Counted from the stretch's first letter, positions 1 through 8,885 are shown. The stretch: DNA of 64,000 bases from Sphingosinicella terrae (GCF_003347635.1 NZ_QDFY01000001.1:310001-374000); one strand, 5' to 3'. Notes: generated from the sequence alone by a model not told the origin. Numbers and translations are program-made.

Positions 1-343
1 GGATGCGCATCGCCAGCGGCATGAAATCGCTGTCGCTCGACATGATGCCGAAGCCGTCGACCTGGCCGCGGGCGAGCAGGTCCATGGCGTCGATCGTCAT
101 CTTCATGTCGGTGGCGCTCTTGCCCTTGGTGACGTCGAACTGCTGCTGGGGCTCGAGCGCGTAGAGGTGGGTCATCTGCGCCCAGCCCTTGAGCGCCGCC
201 TTGCTCCAGTTTCCGTAGATGCGACGGACGTTGACGGTGCCGAGCTCGGCGAGAAGGGTGAGCGCCTGCTCGAGCGTCTGCGGCGAGGCATTGTCGGCAT
301 CGATGAGCAAGGCGATGTTGGGGGAGCGGCTGCGGTCGACCAT
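1..343 (-). CDS. NYN domain protein (LabA/DUF88-like), 3' end outside window
   Basis: The minus strand from an ATG at 343 reads without interruption to the left edge (114 codons), so the C-terminal part is missing. The start resembles NYN/PIN-like nuclease domains of the LabA/DUF88 family: a strand ending in IDADN (residues 14-18), then a segment with YGNW, then KSATDMKMTIDAMDL and SSDSDF. The acidic residues of IDADN, ATDM and SDSDF match the metal-binding pocket of this fold, which suggests an RNA-directed hydrolase. The role in the cell is unknown. The gene lies 69 bp downstream of the GNAT gene in the same direction. The family call is fairly firm, the function is not. Confidence 0.75.
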   Translation of the reverse strand, partial: MVDRSRSPNIALLIDADNASPQTLEQALTLLAELGTVNVRRIYGNWSKAALKGWAQMTHLYALEPQQQFDVTKGKSATDMKMTIDAMDLLARGQVDGFGIMSSDSDFMPLAMRI

Positions 344-412
344 GGCTGCTCATCGCAGCGCAGGGCCGCGTCCGCAATGGGGCGCGGCGGCGGCCGGGGG
401 GAGGGGAGAGCG

Positions 413-958
413 CTAGCCCGTAGGGGCGCTGCGAATTTCGTGCGTCATCCATCGCGCCGACGCACCGTATCCGGCGACCTCGGCCGCAAGCGATTCCGAC
501 GGCGCGGCTTCGACGAAGCCGAGACTGCGCCAATAATCCGCCGCGCCTTCGACGGCGATCAGCTCCGCCGCCTGGAGGCCATCGCGTGCAGCGAGCCCGA
601 AGGCGCGCGCGACGAGGTCGCGTCCGATCCCCGACCCGCGGCCGCAGGCGGAAACGGCGAGGTCGTGGATGTACAGGACCTCATTCGTCGGGTTGCGCGG
701 CAGGACGGCGCCTATTGGGGGAGGAGAGCCGCTCGGCCAGCCGTGGGCGAGGAGATAGGCGAACAGCTTTCCGTCCCGTGTCGCGGCCAGGCAGTAGGAG
801 GCCGCCACGTCGAGACGGCTGGCGAAAGCCGCTTCGTCCTCCTGGAGGAATGACGGATAGCTCTCGGCCTGGATCGCCAAAGCGGCGGTCAGGTCCGATC
901 GGCGGAGCGGGCGGATCAGGAAGGGCGGGTCGTCTTCGGGCACGAGGCTCGATAGCAT
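413..958 (-). CDS. GNAT-family N-acetyltransferase
   Basis: A 181-residue single-domain acetyltransferase. It shows the GNAT order: an N-terminal strand FLIRPLRRSDL, a central strand VLYIHDLAVS, and the acetyl-CoA pyrophosphate loop CGRGSGIGRDLV (about residues 105-116), followed by a helix and the closing strand with DYWRSLGFVEA. That last pattern is typical of the motif B region. The substrate cannot be read from the sequence. It may be co-transcribed with the NYN gene downstream (69 bp gap). Start: ATG at 958, with a conventional GNAT length. Confidence 0.8.
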   Translation of the reverse strand: MLSSLVPEDDPPFLIRPLRRSDLTAALAIQAESYPSFLQEDEAAFASRLDVAASYCLAATRDGKLFAYLLAHGWPSGSPPPIGAVLPRNPTNEVLYIHDLAVSACGRGSGIGRDLVARAFGLAARDGLQAAELIAVEGAADYWRSLGFVEAAPSESLAAEVAGYGASARWMTHEIRSAPTG

Positions 959-1014
959 CGGCGAACAGCGCGGGCACGGGGTTCGAGCGATTGCGGGAGC
1001 ATATGGCGTCAGAA

Positions 1015-1572
1015 TCAGGCGCGGAGGACGAGGTCGACCAGCTGGGAGACGTGCGCCGCGGGGAAGGGGGCGGGGGTCAGGAAGCGGCAGTAGAAGACGG
1101 GAGAGCTGAGCGCGAGGGCGGCGAGATCGGGGTCGAGATCGGCGGCGAGCTCGCCGGAGGCCACACCGCGGGCGAGCAGGTCGACGAGCGTCCGGCGGCG
1201 CGCGGCGCTGTAGGCGTGCAGGAAATCGCGGACCTCCGGATGATGCGTCGCGGCGTCGACCAGGGCGGGCATGACCCGGGCGACCCGCGAGCCTTCGAAT
1301 ACCGAAGCGAGGTGACCGACCAGCGCGATGACGCGGTCGCGGAAGGCGCCCTCGCCGATCGGCTCGCGCGGCTTCGGCTGCACGTTGAGCGTCTCGAGGG
1401 CGTCGGCGAGCAGGGCCATGCGATCGGGCCAGTGGCGATAGAGGGTGCTCTTGGCGATGCCGGAGCGCTCGCCGACGGCCTCCATGGTGAAGGCGGCGAA
1501 GCCGCGATCGGCGAGGACGTCCAGGGCCGCTTCCCGCGCCTTCGCTATCGTCCTTTCGATGCGCCTGTCCAT
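1015..1572 (-). CDS. TetR/AcrR-family transcriptional regulator
   Basis: The N-terminal helix-turn-helix is clear: FAAFTMEAVGERSGIAKSTL then YRHWPDR (about residues 24-50), the standard TetR DNA-binding helices. A roughly 130-residue all-helical ligand domain follows. The frame extends upstream to 1695, but the ATG at 1572 gives the normal N-terminus and 185 residues. The longer start would put coding sequence over a strong palindrome and add a segment unlike the family. The gene is divergent from the VOC protein at 1670, with palindromic half-sites between them, so it probably represses itself and that gene. The inducer is unknown. Confidence 0.85.
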   Translation of the reverse strand: MDRRIERTIAKAREAALDVLADRGFAAFTMEAVGERSGIAKSTLYRHWPDRMALLADALETLNVQPKPREPIGEGAFRDRVIALVGHLASVFEGSRVARVMPALVDAATHHPEVRDFLHAYSAARRRTLVDLLARGVASGELAADLDPDLAALALSSPVFYCRFLTPAPFPAAHVSQLVDLVLRA

Positions 1573-1582
1573 GAACCCCTGT

Positions 1583-1616
1583 GAAACGCTTGCGTTTCGT
1601 TTCCAGATGTGAAACG
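1583..1616. promoter_or_regulatory. Palindromic operator between tetR-like and VOC genes
   Basis: Half-sites GAAACG (1583-1588) and CGTTTC (1593-1598) form a perfect inverted repeat with a CTTG spacer. A second pair, CGTTTC (1598-1603) and GAAACG (1611-1616), lies immediately next to it. The site begins 11 bp upstream of the TetR start codon. Two overlapping palindromes are typical for a dimer-pair TetR operator. Binding by the local TetR protein is inferred. Confidence 0.6.
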
Positions 1617-1669
1617 AGGCCGTTCGATAACGGCCGTCGCGCCGGCCGTCCACTGCGAGGGAGACTGGT

Positions 1670-2035
1670 ATGGCCTCGGCTCGGTACATCGTCACAGACG
1701 TCGATCAGGCCGTCTCATTCTACGAGCGCATGCTCGACTTCACACGGGAGACGCACAATCCGGGACGGTTCGCCGCGCTGCGGCGGGACGATCTCACGCT
1801 CTATCTGAGCGCGCCCGGCGCCGGCAGCGGCGGGCAGGCCGGCGGGACGCCGGAGCCCGGCGGCTGGAACCGGATCATGATCGTCGTCGATGCGCTGGAC
1901 CCGCTCGTCGCCCGGCTGCGGAGCCTCGGCGCCCGCTTCCGGGGCGACGTCAGCGCCGGCGGGGCGGGGCGCGCCATCCTGATCGAGGATCCTTCGGGCA
2001 ATCTCGTCGAGCTGTTCGCGTTCAAGGACGGCTGA
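1670..2035 (+). CDS. VOC (glyoxalase/bleomycin-resistance fold) protein
   Basis: A 121-residue protein with one vicinal-oxygen-chelate domain pair: an N-terminal module RYIVTDVDQAVSFYERML with the strand-helix order of the fold, and a C-terminal module ending ILIEDPSGNLVELFAFK, in which EDPSGNLVEL is the usual last VOC motif with a metal-ligand Glu. A GGGAG Shine-Dalgarno sequence sits just before the ATG. It is divergent from a TetR gene across a palindrome, so it is probably its target. It could be a lyase, dioxygenase or binding protein; the substrate is not evident. Confidence 0.8.
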   Translation: MASARYIVTDVDQAVSFYERMLDFTRETHNPGRFAALRRDDLTLYLSAPGAGSGGQAGGTPEPGGWNRIMIVVDALDPLVARLRSLGARFRGDVSAGGAGRAILIEDPSGNLVELFAFKDG

Positions 2036-2061
2036 GCGGAGGGCGGCTCGACGTCTGCCCG

Positions 2062-2712
2062 TCAGGATGCGGCCCGGCGTTCGTCCGCGGCCTCGAAATG
2101 CGCGAGCTGGCTAGCGAGCGCCTTGCGGAACGAGTCGCGGTCGCAGGCGCGCTCCACATAGGCGTCGATGACAGGGGAGGCGGCGAATTCGCGCAAGGCG
2201 GGGACCCGGAAGATATCCGCCATGAGCAGGTCGGCGACGGTGAAGCGACCGGCGGCGAGCCATTCGCGCGACCCGAGTACGGCCTCGAGATGGGCGAGGC
2301 GCATCCGCAGCCAGCCGGTCAGCCCGTTTTCCGGGCCGGAGGACAAGGACAGGAACCACCAGGGCACGCTCACCATCTCGATCGAGTTGAGGCCGGCAAC
2401 GACCCATTGCAGCGTCTCGGCCTCGCCGGCGGCATCGCGCGGCATCAGCCTCTCGCTCTTGCGGGCGAGGTGGAGCAGGCAGGCCCCGCTCTCGAAGAGG
2501 GAGAGGTCGCCGTCGGTGAGGAAGGGCACCTGGCCGAAGGGCTGATGCCTCAAATGCTCGGGGCCGCGATCGCCGAAGGGGACGCTGCGCACCGAATGCT
2601 CGAGCCCGGCTTCCTCGAGCGCCCATCGCAGCCGCAGGTCGCGGACATAGCCGCGCGGCCCCTTCTCGCCCCCGGGGACCCAGTCATAGGTCCACACCGT
2701 CAGTGCCATCAT
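2062..2712 (-). CDS. Glutathione S-transferase family protein
   Basis: A 216-residue cytosolic GST. The thioredoxin-like N-terminal half carries the glutathione-binding segment GQVPFLTDGDLSLFESGACL (about residues 59-78), with the cis-proline VPFL and the ESGA turn. The C-terminal helical half contains FTVADLLMADI, the N-capping box and hydrophobic staple of GSTs. Two ATG codons are adjacent at 2712 and 2709, behind GGGGAGAG. The substrate is unknown; such enzymes serve detoxification or isomerisation. No operon partner is evident. Confidence 0.85.
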   Translation of the reverse strand: MMALTVWTYDWVPGGEKGPRGYVRDLRLRWALEEAGLEHSVRSVPFGDRGPEHLRHQPFGQVPFLTDGDLSLFESGACLLHLARKSERLMPRDAAGEAETLQWVVAGLNSIEMVSVPWWFLSLSSGPENGLTGWLRMRLAHLEAVLGSREWLAAGRFTVADLLMADIFRVPALREFAASPVIDAYVERACDRDSFRKALASQLAHFEAADERRAAS

Positions 2713-2859
2713 CTCTCTCCCCGCCGCCGGCGCCTCCTTCCCCGTGTCGCCGACCCATCCCCTAAGCGCAATGCGGCGCGCGGCGGGAAGTCGGCGGGCG
2801 CGGCAATCCTGTCGGCGAACGGTGCGGCGCCGGGCGGCCGGCGACGGCCCTGCCCGGGC

Positions 2860-3363
2860 TCAGCGGCGCACCGATCGCAGCGCCGTCAGCTCGCCCTCGG
2901 CCCGGCCGACGACGCTCAGGCTTCCGTCGGTCTCGAGAATGACGGCGGCCACGTCCTCGAGGCGGCCGATCCCGGCATTGCGGACGGCCGAGTCGATCTC
3001 GGCCGGGGTGACGCGCTCGGCCGCCATCGCCGCGGAGCGATAGGCGCCGTCCTCCATCAGCAGCCTCGGCTGCGATCTCACCAGGCGGCCGAACCAGCGC
3101 CACGAGATCGAAAGCTTCGACACGAGCCACTGCAGGCCGGCCAGCATGACGAAGGCGGCCGCGCCTTCGGCAAAGGCAACGTCCTTCGACAGGAGGACGG
3201 TCGCGAGGGTGGAGCCCAAGGCGACGGTGACGACCAGATCGAAGGCGTTGAGCTTGGCGAGAGACCTCTTGCCGGACAGGCGCAGGACCAGCACGAGCCA
3301 GGCATAAGCCAGCAGCGAGATCAGGACGACGCGAAGCAATCCCTGGAGACCGTCGAAGAGCAT
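2860..3363 (-). CDS. DUF421 (YetF-like) membrane protein
   Basis: A 167-residue protein with two or three N-terminal transmembrane helices (about residues 5-28, 40-58, 63-82), including RLSGKRSLAKLNAFDLVVTV, the conserved R-x-GKR-x-x-x-x-x-x-x-FD signature of DUF421. A soluble C-terminal domain holds PRLLMEDG and the late segment VAAVILETDGSLSV. YetF-like proteins are membrane proteins of poorly known function. The frame opens at a TTG (3372), but the ATG at 3363 is the more likely start. It stands alone between the GST and MscS genes. Confidence 0.85.
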   Translation of the reverse strand: MLFDGLQGLLRVVLISLLAYAWLVLVLRLSGKRSLAKLNAFDLVVTVALGSTLATVLLSKDVAFAEGAAAFVMLAGLQWLVSKLSISWRWFGRLVRSQPRLLMEDGAYRSAAMAAERVTPAEIDSAVRNAGIGRLEDVAAVILETDGSLSVVGRAEGELTALRSVRR

Positions 3364-3490
3364 GCCGATCAACGCGCGACATCCGTCTTCCGGTTCCTTC
3401 CCCGGCCGAGCGGGCCCGTCGGCAGGCGGAATGGCTCCGGCGGTCGTCGGAGCCGAGCGGAGCCCGCCGAAGCGGAAGCCGGCGCGACGC

Positions 3491-4738
3491 TCAACCCGCG
3501 ATCCGTCGCAGATGCGGGCCGTCTTCGGACGCGAAGGCGCCGGAGAGATCGAGGCCGGTCGGCTGCTGGAAGAGCCTCAGCCGAAATTCGGGCAAGATGG
3601 CGATGAGGTGGTCGAAGACATCCGCCTGGATGCGCTCATATTCGGCCCAATCGGTGCTCGCGGCGAAGGCGTAGATCTCGACAGGCAGCCCGGAGGGACC
3701 CGCCGGCAGCTGGCGGACGAGCATGAACATCGTCTTGGAGATGTCGTCCCGCCACGCGAGATAGGCCGAGACATAAGCGCGGAAGGTGCCGATGTTGGTC
3801 AGGCGGCGCGCATTGACGCGATCGCGCTCGAGGCCCGGCCGCGCCGCGTGCCATGAGGCGAGCTCGGCTTCCTTCGCTTCGAGATAGGGAGCGAGGAGGG
3901 AGAGGCGGCGGAGGCGGTCGATCTCCTGCGGCTCCAGGAATCGGATCGAATTCTGATCGATCGTCAAGGCGCGCTTGATGCGCCGGCCGCCGGATTCGAC
4001 CATGCCGCGCCAGTTGCGGAACGGCTCGCTTATCAGGCGATGGGTGGGAATGGTGGTGATCGTCTTGTCCCAATTCTGCACCTTGACGGTGTGGAGCGCG
4101 ATATCGACGACGTCGCCGTCGGCGCCGAAGTCCGGCATCTCGATCCAGTCTCCGAGCCTGACCATGTCGTTCGAGGAAAGCTGGACCGAGGCGACCAGCG
4201 AGAGGATTGTATCCTTGAACACCAGCATCAGGACGGCTGCCATCGCGCCAAGGCCCGACAGCAGGAGGAGCGGCGACCGATCGGCCAGGACGGCGACGAC
4301 GAGGATCACGGCCGCCGAGAAAACGGCGATCTTGAGGACCTGGAGGTAGCCCTTGATCGGCCGGCTGATCGAGCTCGCCCGGCGCACATAGAGCGCGTTG
4401 GCCCAATCGAGGGCCGCGCCGATGGCGAGCGCGAGCGTGAGGATCATGAAGCCGGTGGTGACGTTGCGGACGAGTGCGACGAGCGTCGTCGGCAGATGGG
4501 GAACGGCCGCGATGCCGATCTGGACGATCGTGGCGGGCACGAGATTGGCGAGGCGCCGGACGATGCGCAGGAACGACTCGCGCTCGAAATCGCCGTTCGT
4601 CCGCGCGAGCGCCATGCGGAGCGCCCTCAGCAGCACCTCCTTGGCGATCCAGTTGCCGATCAGGGCGGCGGCGACGAGAAGGCCGGCGGCGACCAGCGCC
4701 TGAACGAGCGGATCGGCGAGGCGCGCGGCCTCGATCAA
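3491..4738 (-). CDS. MscS-family mechanosensitive ion channel (YbdG-like)
   Basis: A 415-residue MscS-type channel with several N-terminal transmembrane segments, a pore-lining helix region (SGLGAMAAVLMLVFKDTILS, about residues 163-182), the beta domain DMVRLGDWIEMPDFGADGDV that follows TM3 in the family, and a C-terminal alpha/beta domain. The length and the segment NWDKTITTIPTHRLISEPFRNWRGM resemble the YbdG/YnaI branch. It would open at high membrane tension and release solutes on hypo-osmotic shock. It lies downstream of the ectoine genes and a ProP-like carrier, where an osmotic release valve fits. The start is TTG at 4738; no closer start is available and the ribosome-binding site is weak. 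Confidence 0.88.
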   Translation of the reverse strand: MIEAARLADPLVQALVAAGLLVAAALIGNWIAKEVLLRALRMALARTNGDFERESFLRIVRRLANLVPATIVQIGIAAVPHLPTTLVALVRNVTTGFMILTLALAIGAALDWANALYVRRASSISRPIKGYLQVLKIAVFSAAVILVVAVLADRSPLLLLSGLGAMAAVLMLVFKDTILSLVASVQLSSNDMVRLGDWIEMPDFGADGDVVDIALHTVKVQNWDKTITTIPTHRLISEPFRNWRGMVESGGRRIKRALTIDQNSIRFLEPQEIDRLRRLSLLAPYLEAKEAELASWHAARPGLERDRVNARRLTNIGTFRAYVSAYLAWRDDISKTMFMLVRQLPAGPSGLPVEIYAFAASTDWAEYERIQADVFDHLIAILPEFRLRLFQQPTGLDLSGAFASEDGPHLRRIAG

Positions 4739-4799
4739 CTGGAAAATGTCTTCCTCCCTCTATCGACGAACGGGTATCGCGGCCGAAGCGCGCGCGTGA

Positions 4800-6179
4800 T
4801 CACGCCGCCGCCAAGGACGGGGCGCGCAGGCCGGGCGGCGCGGTGCCGCGCAGCGACCGGCCGGCCGTCTCCGGCGTGCGGAGCAAGGCGACCATGCCGA
4901 CGAGGCAGGCCGCCATCATGACATAGGCCGGCATCAGCTCGTCGCCGGTGCGGCCGATCAGCCAGCTGTTGAAGGCCGGGGCGGTGCCGCCGAACAGCGA
5001 GGTCGCGACATTGTAGGAGACGGCGAAGCCGGCGAAGCGCACGTGGGTCGGGAACATGGCGGGAAAGGTCGCCGAGATCGTCGCCAGCTGGGGTACGTAG
5101 AGCAGCCCGAGCAGGGCGAAGCCGACGATCGCCCCGCCGAAGCCGCTGGCCATGAGCAAATAGAGCGGCACCACGCCGACGAAGAGGCCGCCCAGCGAAA
5201 TCCACCAGAGCGGCTTTCGCCCGACCCGGTCGGACAGGCCCCCGAAGAAGGGGACGAAGACCATCATGAACAGCATGCCGACGATGGGCACGATCAAGGC
5301 GGCATCGGTGCCCAGGCCGAGCCGGCGCTGCAGGTAGGTCGGCATGTAGCTCAGCAGCGTGTAGTTGACGACGTTGAGGGCGACGACGAGGCCGCCCATG
5401 ACGACGAGCGGCCGCCAGTAGCGCGTGACCAGGTGCCGCAGCTCGGTCGAGGCCGCAGGCTCGGTCTCGTGCCGCGCCTCGATCTCGCGGAAGACCGGGG
5501 TGTCCTCCATCCTCGAGCGAAGATAGAGCCCGATCAGTCCCATCGGCGCGGCGAAGAAGAAGGGAATGCGCCAGGCCCAATCGTACATCGCCTGCTCGCC
5601 GAGCAGCAGCGAGAAACCGAGCATCAAAAGGGCGCCGAAGGAGAAGCCGGCGAGGGTGCCGACCTCGAGGAAGCTGCCATAGAAGCCGCGGCGGTCGTCC
5701 GGCGAATATTCGGCCATGAAGGTCGCGGCGCCGCCATATTCGCCGCCGGTGGAGAAACCCTGCACCATCCGCAGGAGGAGCAGCAGGGCCGGGGCCCAGA
5801 AGCCGATCGAATCGTAGGAGGGGATCATGCCCACCGCGACGGTGGCCACCGACATCAGGACGATGGTGAAGGCGAGGATCGTCTTGCGGCCGTAGCGGTC
5901 CCCCAGTGGCCCCCAGAAAAGGCCGCCGAACGGCCGGACCAGGAAGGAGATGGCGAAGGTGGCCAGCGCGAACAGGGTCGCCTCGGCCGCCTCCCCCGGG
6001 AACAAGGCGGCCGAGATATAGACGACGCCATAGGCGTAGATGCCGTAATCGAACCATTCGGTCGCGTTGCCGAGGGCCGAGGCGGCAATCGCGCGGTGGA
6101 GCACCGGCCCCGGAACCGATTCCGGATGTCCGGCCGGGACTTCGGCGCCGACCAGCGCGGGCTGGCTGTCGTGGTTCAT
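4800..6179 (-). CDS. proP: MHS-family MFS transporter, ProP-like osmolyte/H+ symporter
   Basis: A 459-residue, 12-helix MFS protein of the metabolite:H+ symporter family. Close likeness to E. coli ProP is seen in LGNATEWFDYGIYAY (TM1), LVRPFGGLFWGPLGDRYGRK (loop 2-3), MVQGFSTGGEYGGAATFMAEYSP (TM4-5) and WRIPFFFAAPMGLIGLYLR. ProP imports proline, glycine betaine and ectoine. This protein ends soon after TM12 and lacks the C-terminal coiled coil that tunes osmosensing in E. coli ProP. Its ATG overlaps the stop of the upstream MFS gene by 4 bp, so the two are translationally coupled, downstream of ectABCD-ask. Import of ectoines is the natural inference, but MHS members also carry organic acids. 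Confidence 0.82.
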   Translation of the reverse strand: MNHDSQPALVGAEVPAGHPESVPGPVLHRAIAASALGNATEWFDYGIYAYGVVYISAALFPGEAAEATLFALATFAISFLVRPFGGLFWGPLGDRYGRKTILAFTIVLMSVATVAVGMIPSYDSIGFWAPALLLLLRMVQGFSTGGEYGGAATFMAEYSPDDRRGFYGSFLEVGTLAGFSFGALLMLGFSLLLGEQAMYDWAWRIPFFFAAPMGLIGLYLRSRMEDTPVFREIEARHETEPAASTELRHLVTRYWRPLVVMGGLVVALNVVNYTLLSYMPTYLQRRLGLGTDAALIVPIVGMLFMMVFVPFFGGLSDRVGRKPLWWISLGGLFVGVVPLYLLMASGFGGAIVGFALLGLLYVPQLATISATFPAMFPTHVRFAGFAVSYNVATSLFGGTAPAFNSWLIGRTGDELMPAYVMMAACLVGMVALLRTPETAGRSLRGTAPPGLRAPSLAAA

Positions 6180-7411
6180 GAGGCTTCCTCGCTCGTCGCC
6201 AGGGGATCAAGCACGGCCGAGACGGGGGTCGTGCGCGGCAGGATCTGATAGCTTCGCTGTTGCGCGGCCGGGACCGGCGAGCGGCGGATCTGGCGCCAGA
6301 GCCCGAAGAGCAGGCCGCCGCCGGCGCAGGCGGCGACGAAGAGAAAGAGACCCGGGGAACCGGCCGCGGTCATGAAGGCGGCGGCCGCGAGCGGGCCGGC
6401 GGCCGCGCCGGCGGAATAAGTGAGAACCAGCCCGCCGCTCGCCGGCACCCGCTGATCGGGCGAGAGGTGATCGTTGGCATGGGCCACGCACAGTGGATAA
6501 AGAGCGAAGCTCAGGCCGCCGAAGAGCGCGCCGAGCGCCAGGAGCGGCAGCCCGGGCCGAGCGGCCAAAGCGAGGGCAAGCCCGGCGGCAAGCGTCCCGG
6601 CGAAGGCAAGCACGATGATCCGGCGGCGGTCGAACCGATCCGAGAGCAGGCCGAGCGGCCATTGCAGGGCGACGCCGCCGAAGATGACGATGCTCATGAA
6701 CAGGGCGACCGAGGACAGCTCCATCCCGATCCGCCGCGCATACAGGGCCCCGAGCGCGTAGAAGGCGCCGAGCATCGCCCCGGTGAGCGCGGCGCCGACG
6801 ACGCCCAAAGGGGAGATGGCGAAGAGCGCCCGCATCGGCAGGGTCGCGCCGCTCGGCAGCGGCGGCGCGTGGATCCGGGTGAGGGCGACGGGGATGGCGG
6901 AGAGCGAGATCAGGATCGAGGCCGCCAGGAACGGGATGGACGGCTTCGTCCCGCCGATGTTGAGGAGGAACTGGCCGGCGGCCTGACCGACGTAGAGCGC
7001 GATCATGTAGGCGGCGAGCACCATCCCCCGCGTCCCCGATTCCGATCGTTCGTTCAGCCAGCTTTCGAGACAGACATAGACGCCGGCGACGCAGAAGCCG
7101 TCGACGAGCCGGAGGCCCGACCAGAGCAGAGGGTCCTGGTGGACGGCATAAGTGAGGGTGCTTGCCGAAAAGAGCGAGACGAAGGCCGCGAAGGCGCGGA
7201 TATGGCCGACGCGGGCGACCAGGGACCCGGCGCGGGTCGAGCCCAGCACCAGCCCGAGAAAATAGGCGGTGCCGACGATCCCGACGACGAGGGCGCTGCC
7301 GCCGGCCTGCTCGAGGCGGATGGCGATCAGCGTCGCCATGAAGCCGCCGCCCGCCATGAGCATGAAGATGGCGAGCAGCAGGCTGCGGACGGCGGAAACG
7401 GCGTTCAGCAC
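6176..7411 (-). CDS. MFS transporter, YcaD-like
   Basis: A 411-residue MFS protein with 12 predicted helices. The segment LVDGFCVAGVYVCLESWLNE (about residues 102-121) and the loop LGLLSDRFDRRR after TM8 are characteristic of the YcaD/UPF0226-type MFS branch. The start is GTG at 7411. It lies 40 bp downstream of ask and overlaps the ProP-like gene by 4 bp, so it probably belongs to the ectoine transcription unit. The substrate is unknown; an exporter or scavenger of ectoine or a precursor is possible, but only from context. Confidence 0.8.
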   Translation of the reverse strand: MLNAVSAVRSLLLAIFMLMAGGGFMATLIAIRLEQAGGSALVVGIVGTAYFLGLVLGSTRAGSLVARVGHIRAFAAFVSLFSASTLTYAVHQDPLLWSGLRLVDGFCVAGVYVCLESWLNERSESGTRGMVLAAYMIALYVGQAAGQFLLNIGGTKPSIPFLAASILISLSAIPVALTRIHAPPLPSGATLPMRALFAISPLGVVGAALTGAMLGAFYALGALYARRIGMELSSVALFMSIVIFGGVALQWPLGLLSDRFDRRRIIVLAFAGTLAAGLALALAARPGLPLLALGALFGGLSFALYPLCVAHANDHLSPDQRVPASGGLVLTYSAGAAAGPLAAAAFMTAAGSPGLFLFVAACAGGGLLFGLWRQIRRSPVPAAQQRSYQILPRTTPVSAVLDPLATSEEAS

Positions 7412-7451
7412 GCACAGAAAGGAGCAAGGCGGCGCAAAGGTTCCGCAAGGG

Positions 7452-8885
7452 TCAGGCGGCCGCGAGTCCGCTCATGCCGGGCTCGGCTTCCTCGACGAGC
7501 GCCGCATGCAAAGCGCGTACCGCGGCATCGAACGTCTCGCGCTCGACGACGAACTGGACGTCGACGTTGCGGACCTGATGCTGAAGGGCGAGGACCGCTA
7601 TTCCCGACTGCTCCAGCGCGTCGAGGGCCCGCGGGATCAGCCCGGGCGCCGATATGTCGCTGCCGATCGCGGCCACCATCGCGCAGGGGCGGGCGGTGAC
7701 GCGCGCGCCGGGGAAGCCCGCCTCGAGATCGGAGACGATCCGCGTCACGGCTTCGGCGTTGCCCGAAAGATAGTGCGTGATGGTGTTGGCGTTGGAGGAT
7801 TTGCTGACGATCCAGGCGCCGTGGCGGGCGATCACCTCCAGGATGCCGCTGTCATAGCCTTTCTCGCCCACCATGTCCTGCTCGAAGAAGACGAGGGCGT
7901 GGAGCTCGCGCAGGCCCGCGACGATCTCGACCCGGGACTCCGCCGAGACGTAGTCGCCGCAGATCAACGTCCCTTCGTCGTCGCGCTGGAACGTGTTCCT
8001 GACGCACAAGGGAATCCGCGCCTGCCGCAGGCCGCGGCCGGCACGGGGGTGGATCGCCTCCATGCCGAGATTGGCGAGCTGATCGGCGACGTCGTAATTG
8101 GTCCGTCCGATCTTGCGCGCGCGGTCGCCGACGAGCTTCGGGTCGGCGCTCGACAGGTGGAATTCCTTGTGGATGATGGCGCGGCGGGCGCCGGTCAGCA
8201 CGGCGATCCGCGAGAAGGTCATCTCGGAATAGCCGCGCGCATAGCGGCGCACCATCCCGCCCTCGCAGCCGGCATAGCCGGTGACGATCGGCATCCGGCT
8301 GGCGACGTCGATCGGCGCAAGCGCCTCGCGGATTCGCCGGTCCAGGCTCGCCCGATCGTCCGCGCGCCACAAGGTGAGGTCGACGAAGGCCGCATCGACG
8401 CCGCGGTCGCCCAGCAGCAGCGCCGTCGAATGCGCGCTGTGCGCCTCGCCGAGCCCGGCGAGCATCTCCCGCACCGTTTCCATCTGCTCGTCGAGCGAGA
8501 AGCGGCCGTGGCCGCGGAGGCGATCGAGATCGTCGAGGCAGGCCCGCAGGAGCCCGACGCGCCGGTGAACGAAGCCGTCCGCCTGCTCCCGGCTCTGGCT
8601 GCGGGCGAACATGCCGGCATTGCGCTCGCGCATCGCGGCGCCGACCCGATCCAGCGCCTCGCGCCAGCCGGGATCGCCGCCGGCGAAGCGGGCGAAGACG
8701 CCCGGCTCGCCGGTCTTCTTGTGCTCGAGCAGAAGGTCGGTCATCCCGGCATAGGCCGAGACGACGAAGATGCGATCATATAGTCGCCGCCCCGTCCGCC
8801 CCGCGATCAGGACATTCTCGAACAGGGTCGAGGTGGCGGCCATCGACGTGCCGCCGATCTTTTCGACGCTGTGCCCGCTCATCAT
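7452..8885 (-). CDS. ask: Aspartate kinase, ectoine-operon type (Ask_Ect)
   Basis: A 477-residue aspartokinase that phosphorylates L-aspartate at the entry to aspartate-semialdehyde, the EctB substrate. It shows VEKIGGTSMA at the N-terminus (the KxGGTS nucleotide-binding motif), a long kinase domain with GYAGCEGGMVRRYARGYSEM, and C-terminal ACT domains including VAAIGSDISAPGLIPRALDALEQSGI. The divergent, longer kinase domain is typical of the Ask_Ect subgroup, which is known to be less sensitive to feedback inhibition by lysine and threonine. The ATGA overlap with ectD (8882-8885) supports co-transcription. Confidence 0.93.
   Translation of the reverse strand: MMSGHSVEKIGGTSMAATSTLFENVLIAGRTGRRLYDRIFVVSAYAGMTDLLLEHKKTGEPGVFARFAGGDPGWREALDRVGAAMRERNAGMFARSQSREQADGFVHRRVGLLRACLDDLDRLRGHGRFSLDEQMETVREMLAGLGEAHSAHSTALLLGDRGVDAAFVDLTLWRADDRASLDRRIREALAPIDVASRMPIVTGYAGCEGGMVRRYARGYSEMTFSRIAVLTGARRAIIHKEFHLSSADPKLVGDRARKIGRTNYDVADQLANLGMEAIHPRAGRGLRQARIPLCVRNTFQRDDEGTLICGDYVSAESRVEIVAGLRELHALVFFEQDMVGEKGYDSGILEVIARHGAWIVSKSSNANTITHYLSGNAEAVTRIVSDLEAGFPGARVTARPCAMVAAIGSDISAPGLIPRALDALEQSGIAVLALQHQVRNVDVQFVVERETFDAAVRALHAALVEEAEPGMSGLAAA

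Noticed and set aside
1609-3606. Long plus-strand open frame of 665 codons
   Set aside because: It is antisense to the GST and DUF421 genes and in another frame of the VOC gene. The composition is Arg/Gly/Ala-rich with no domain, as expected for shadow frames in GC-rich DNA.
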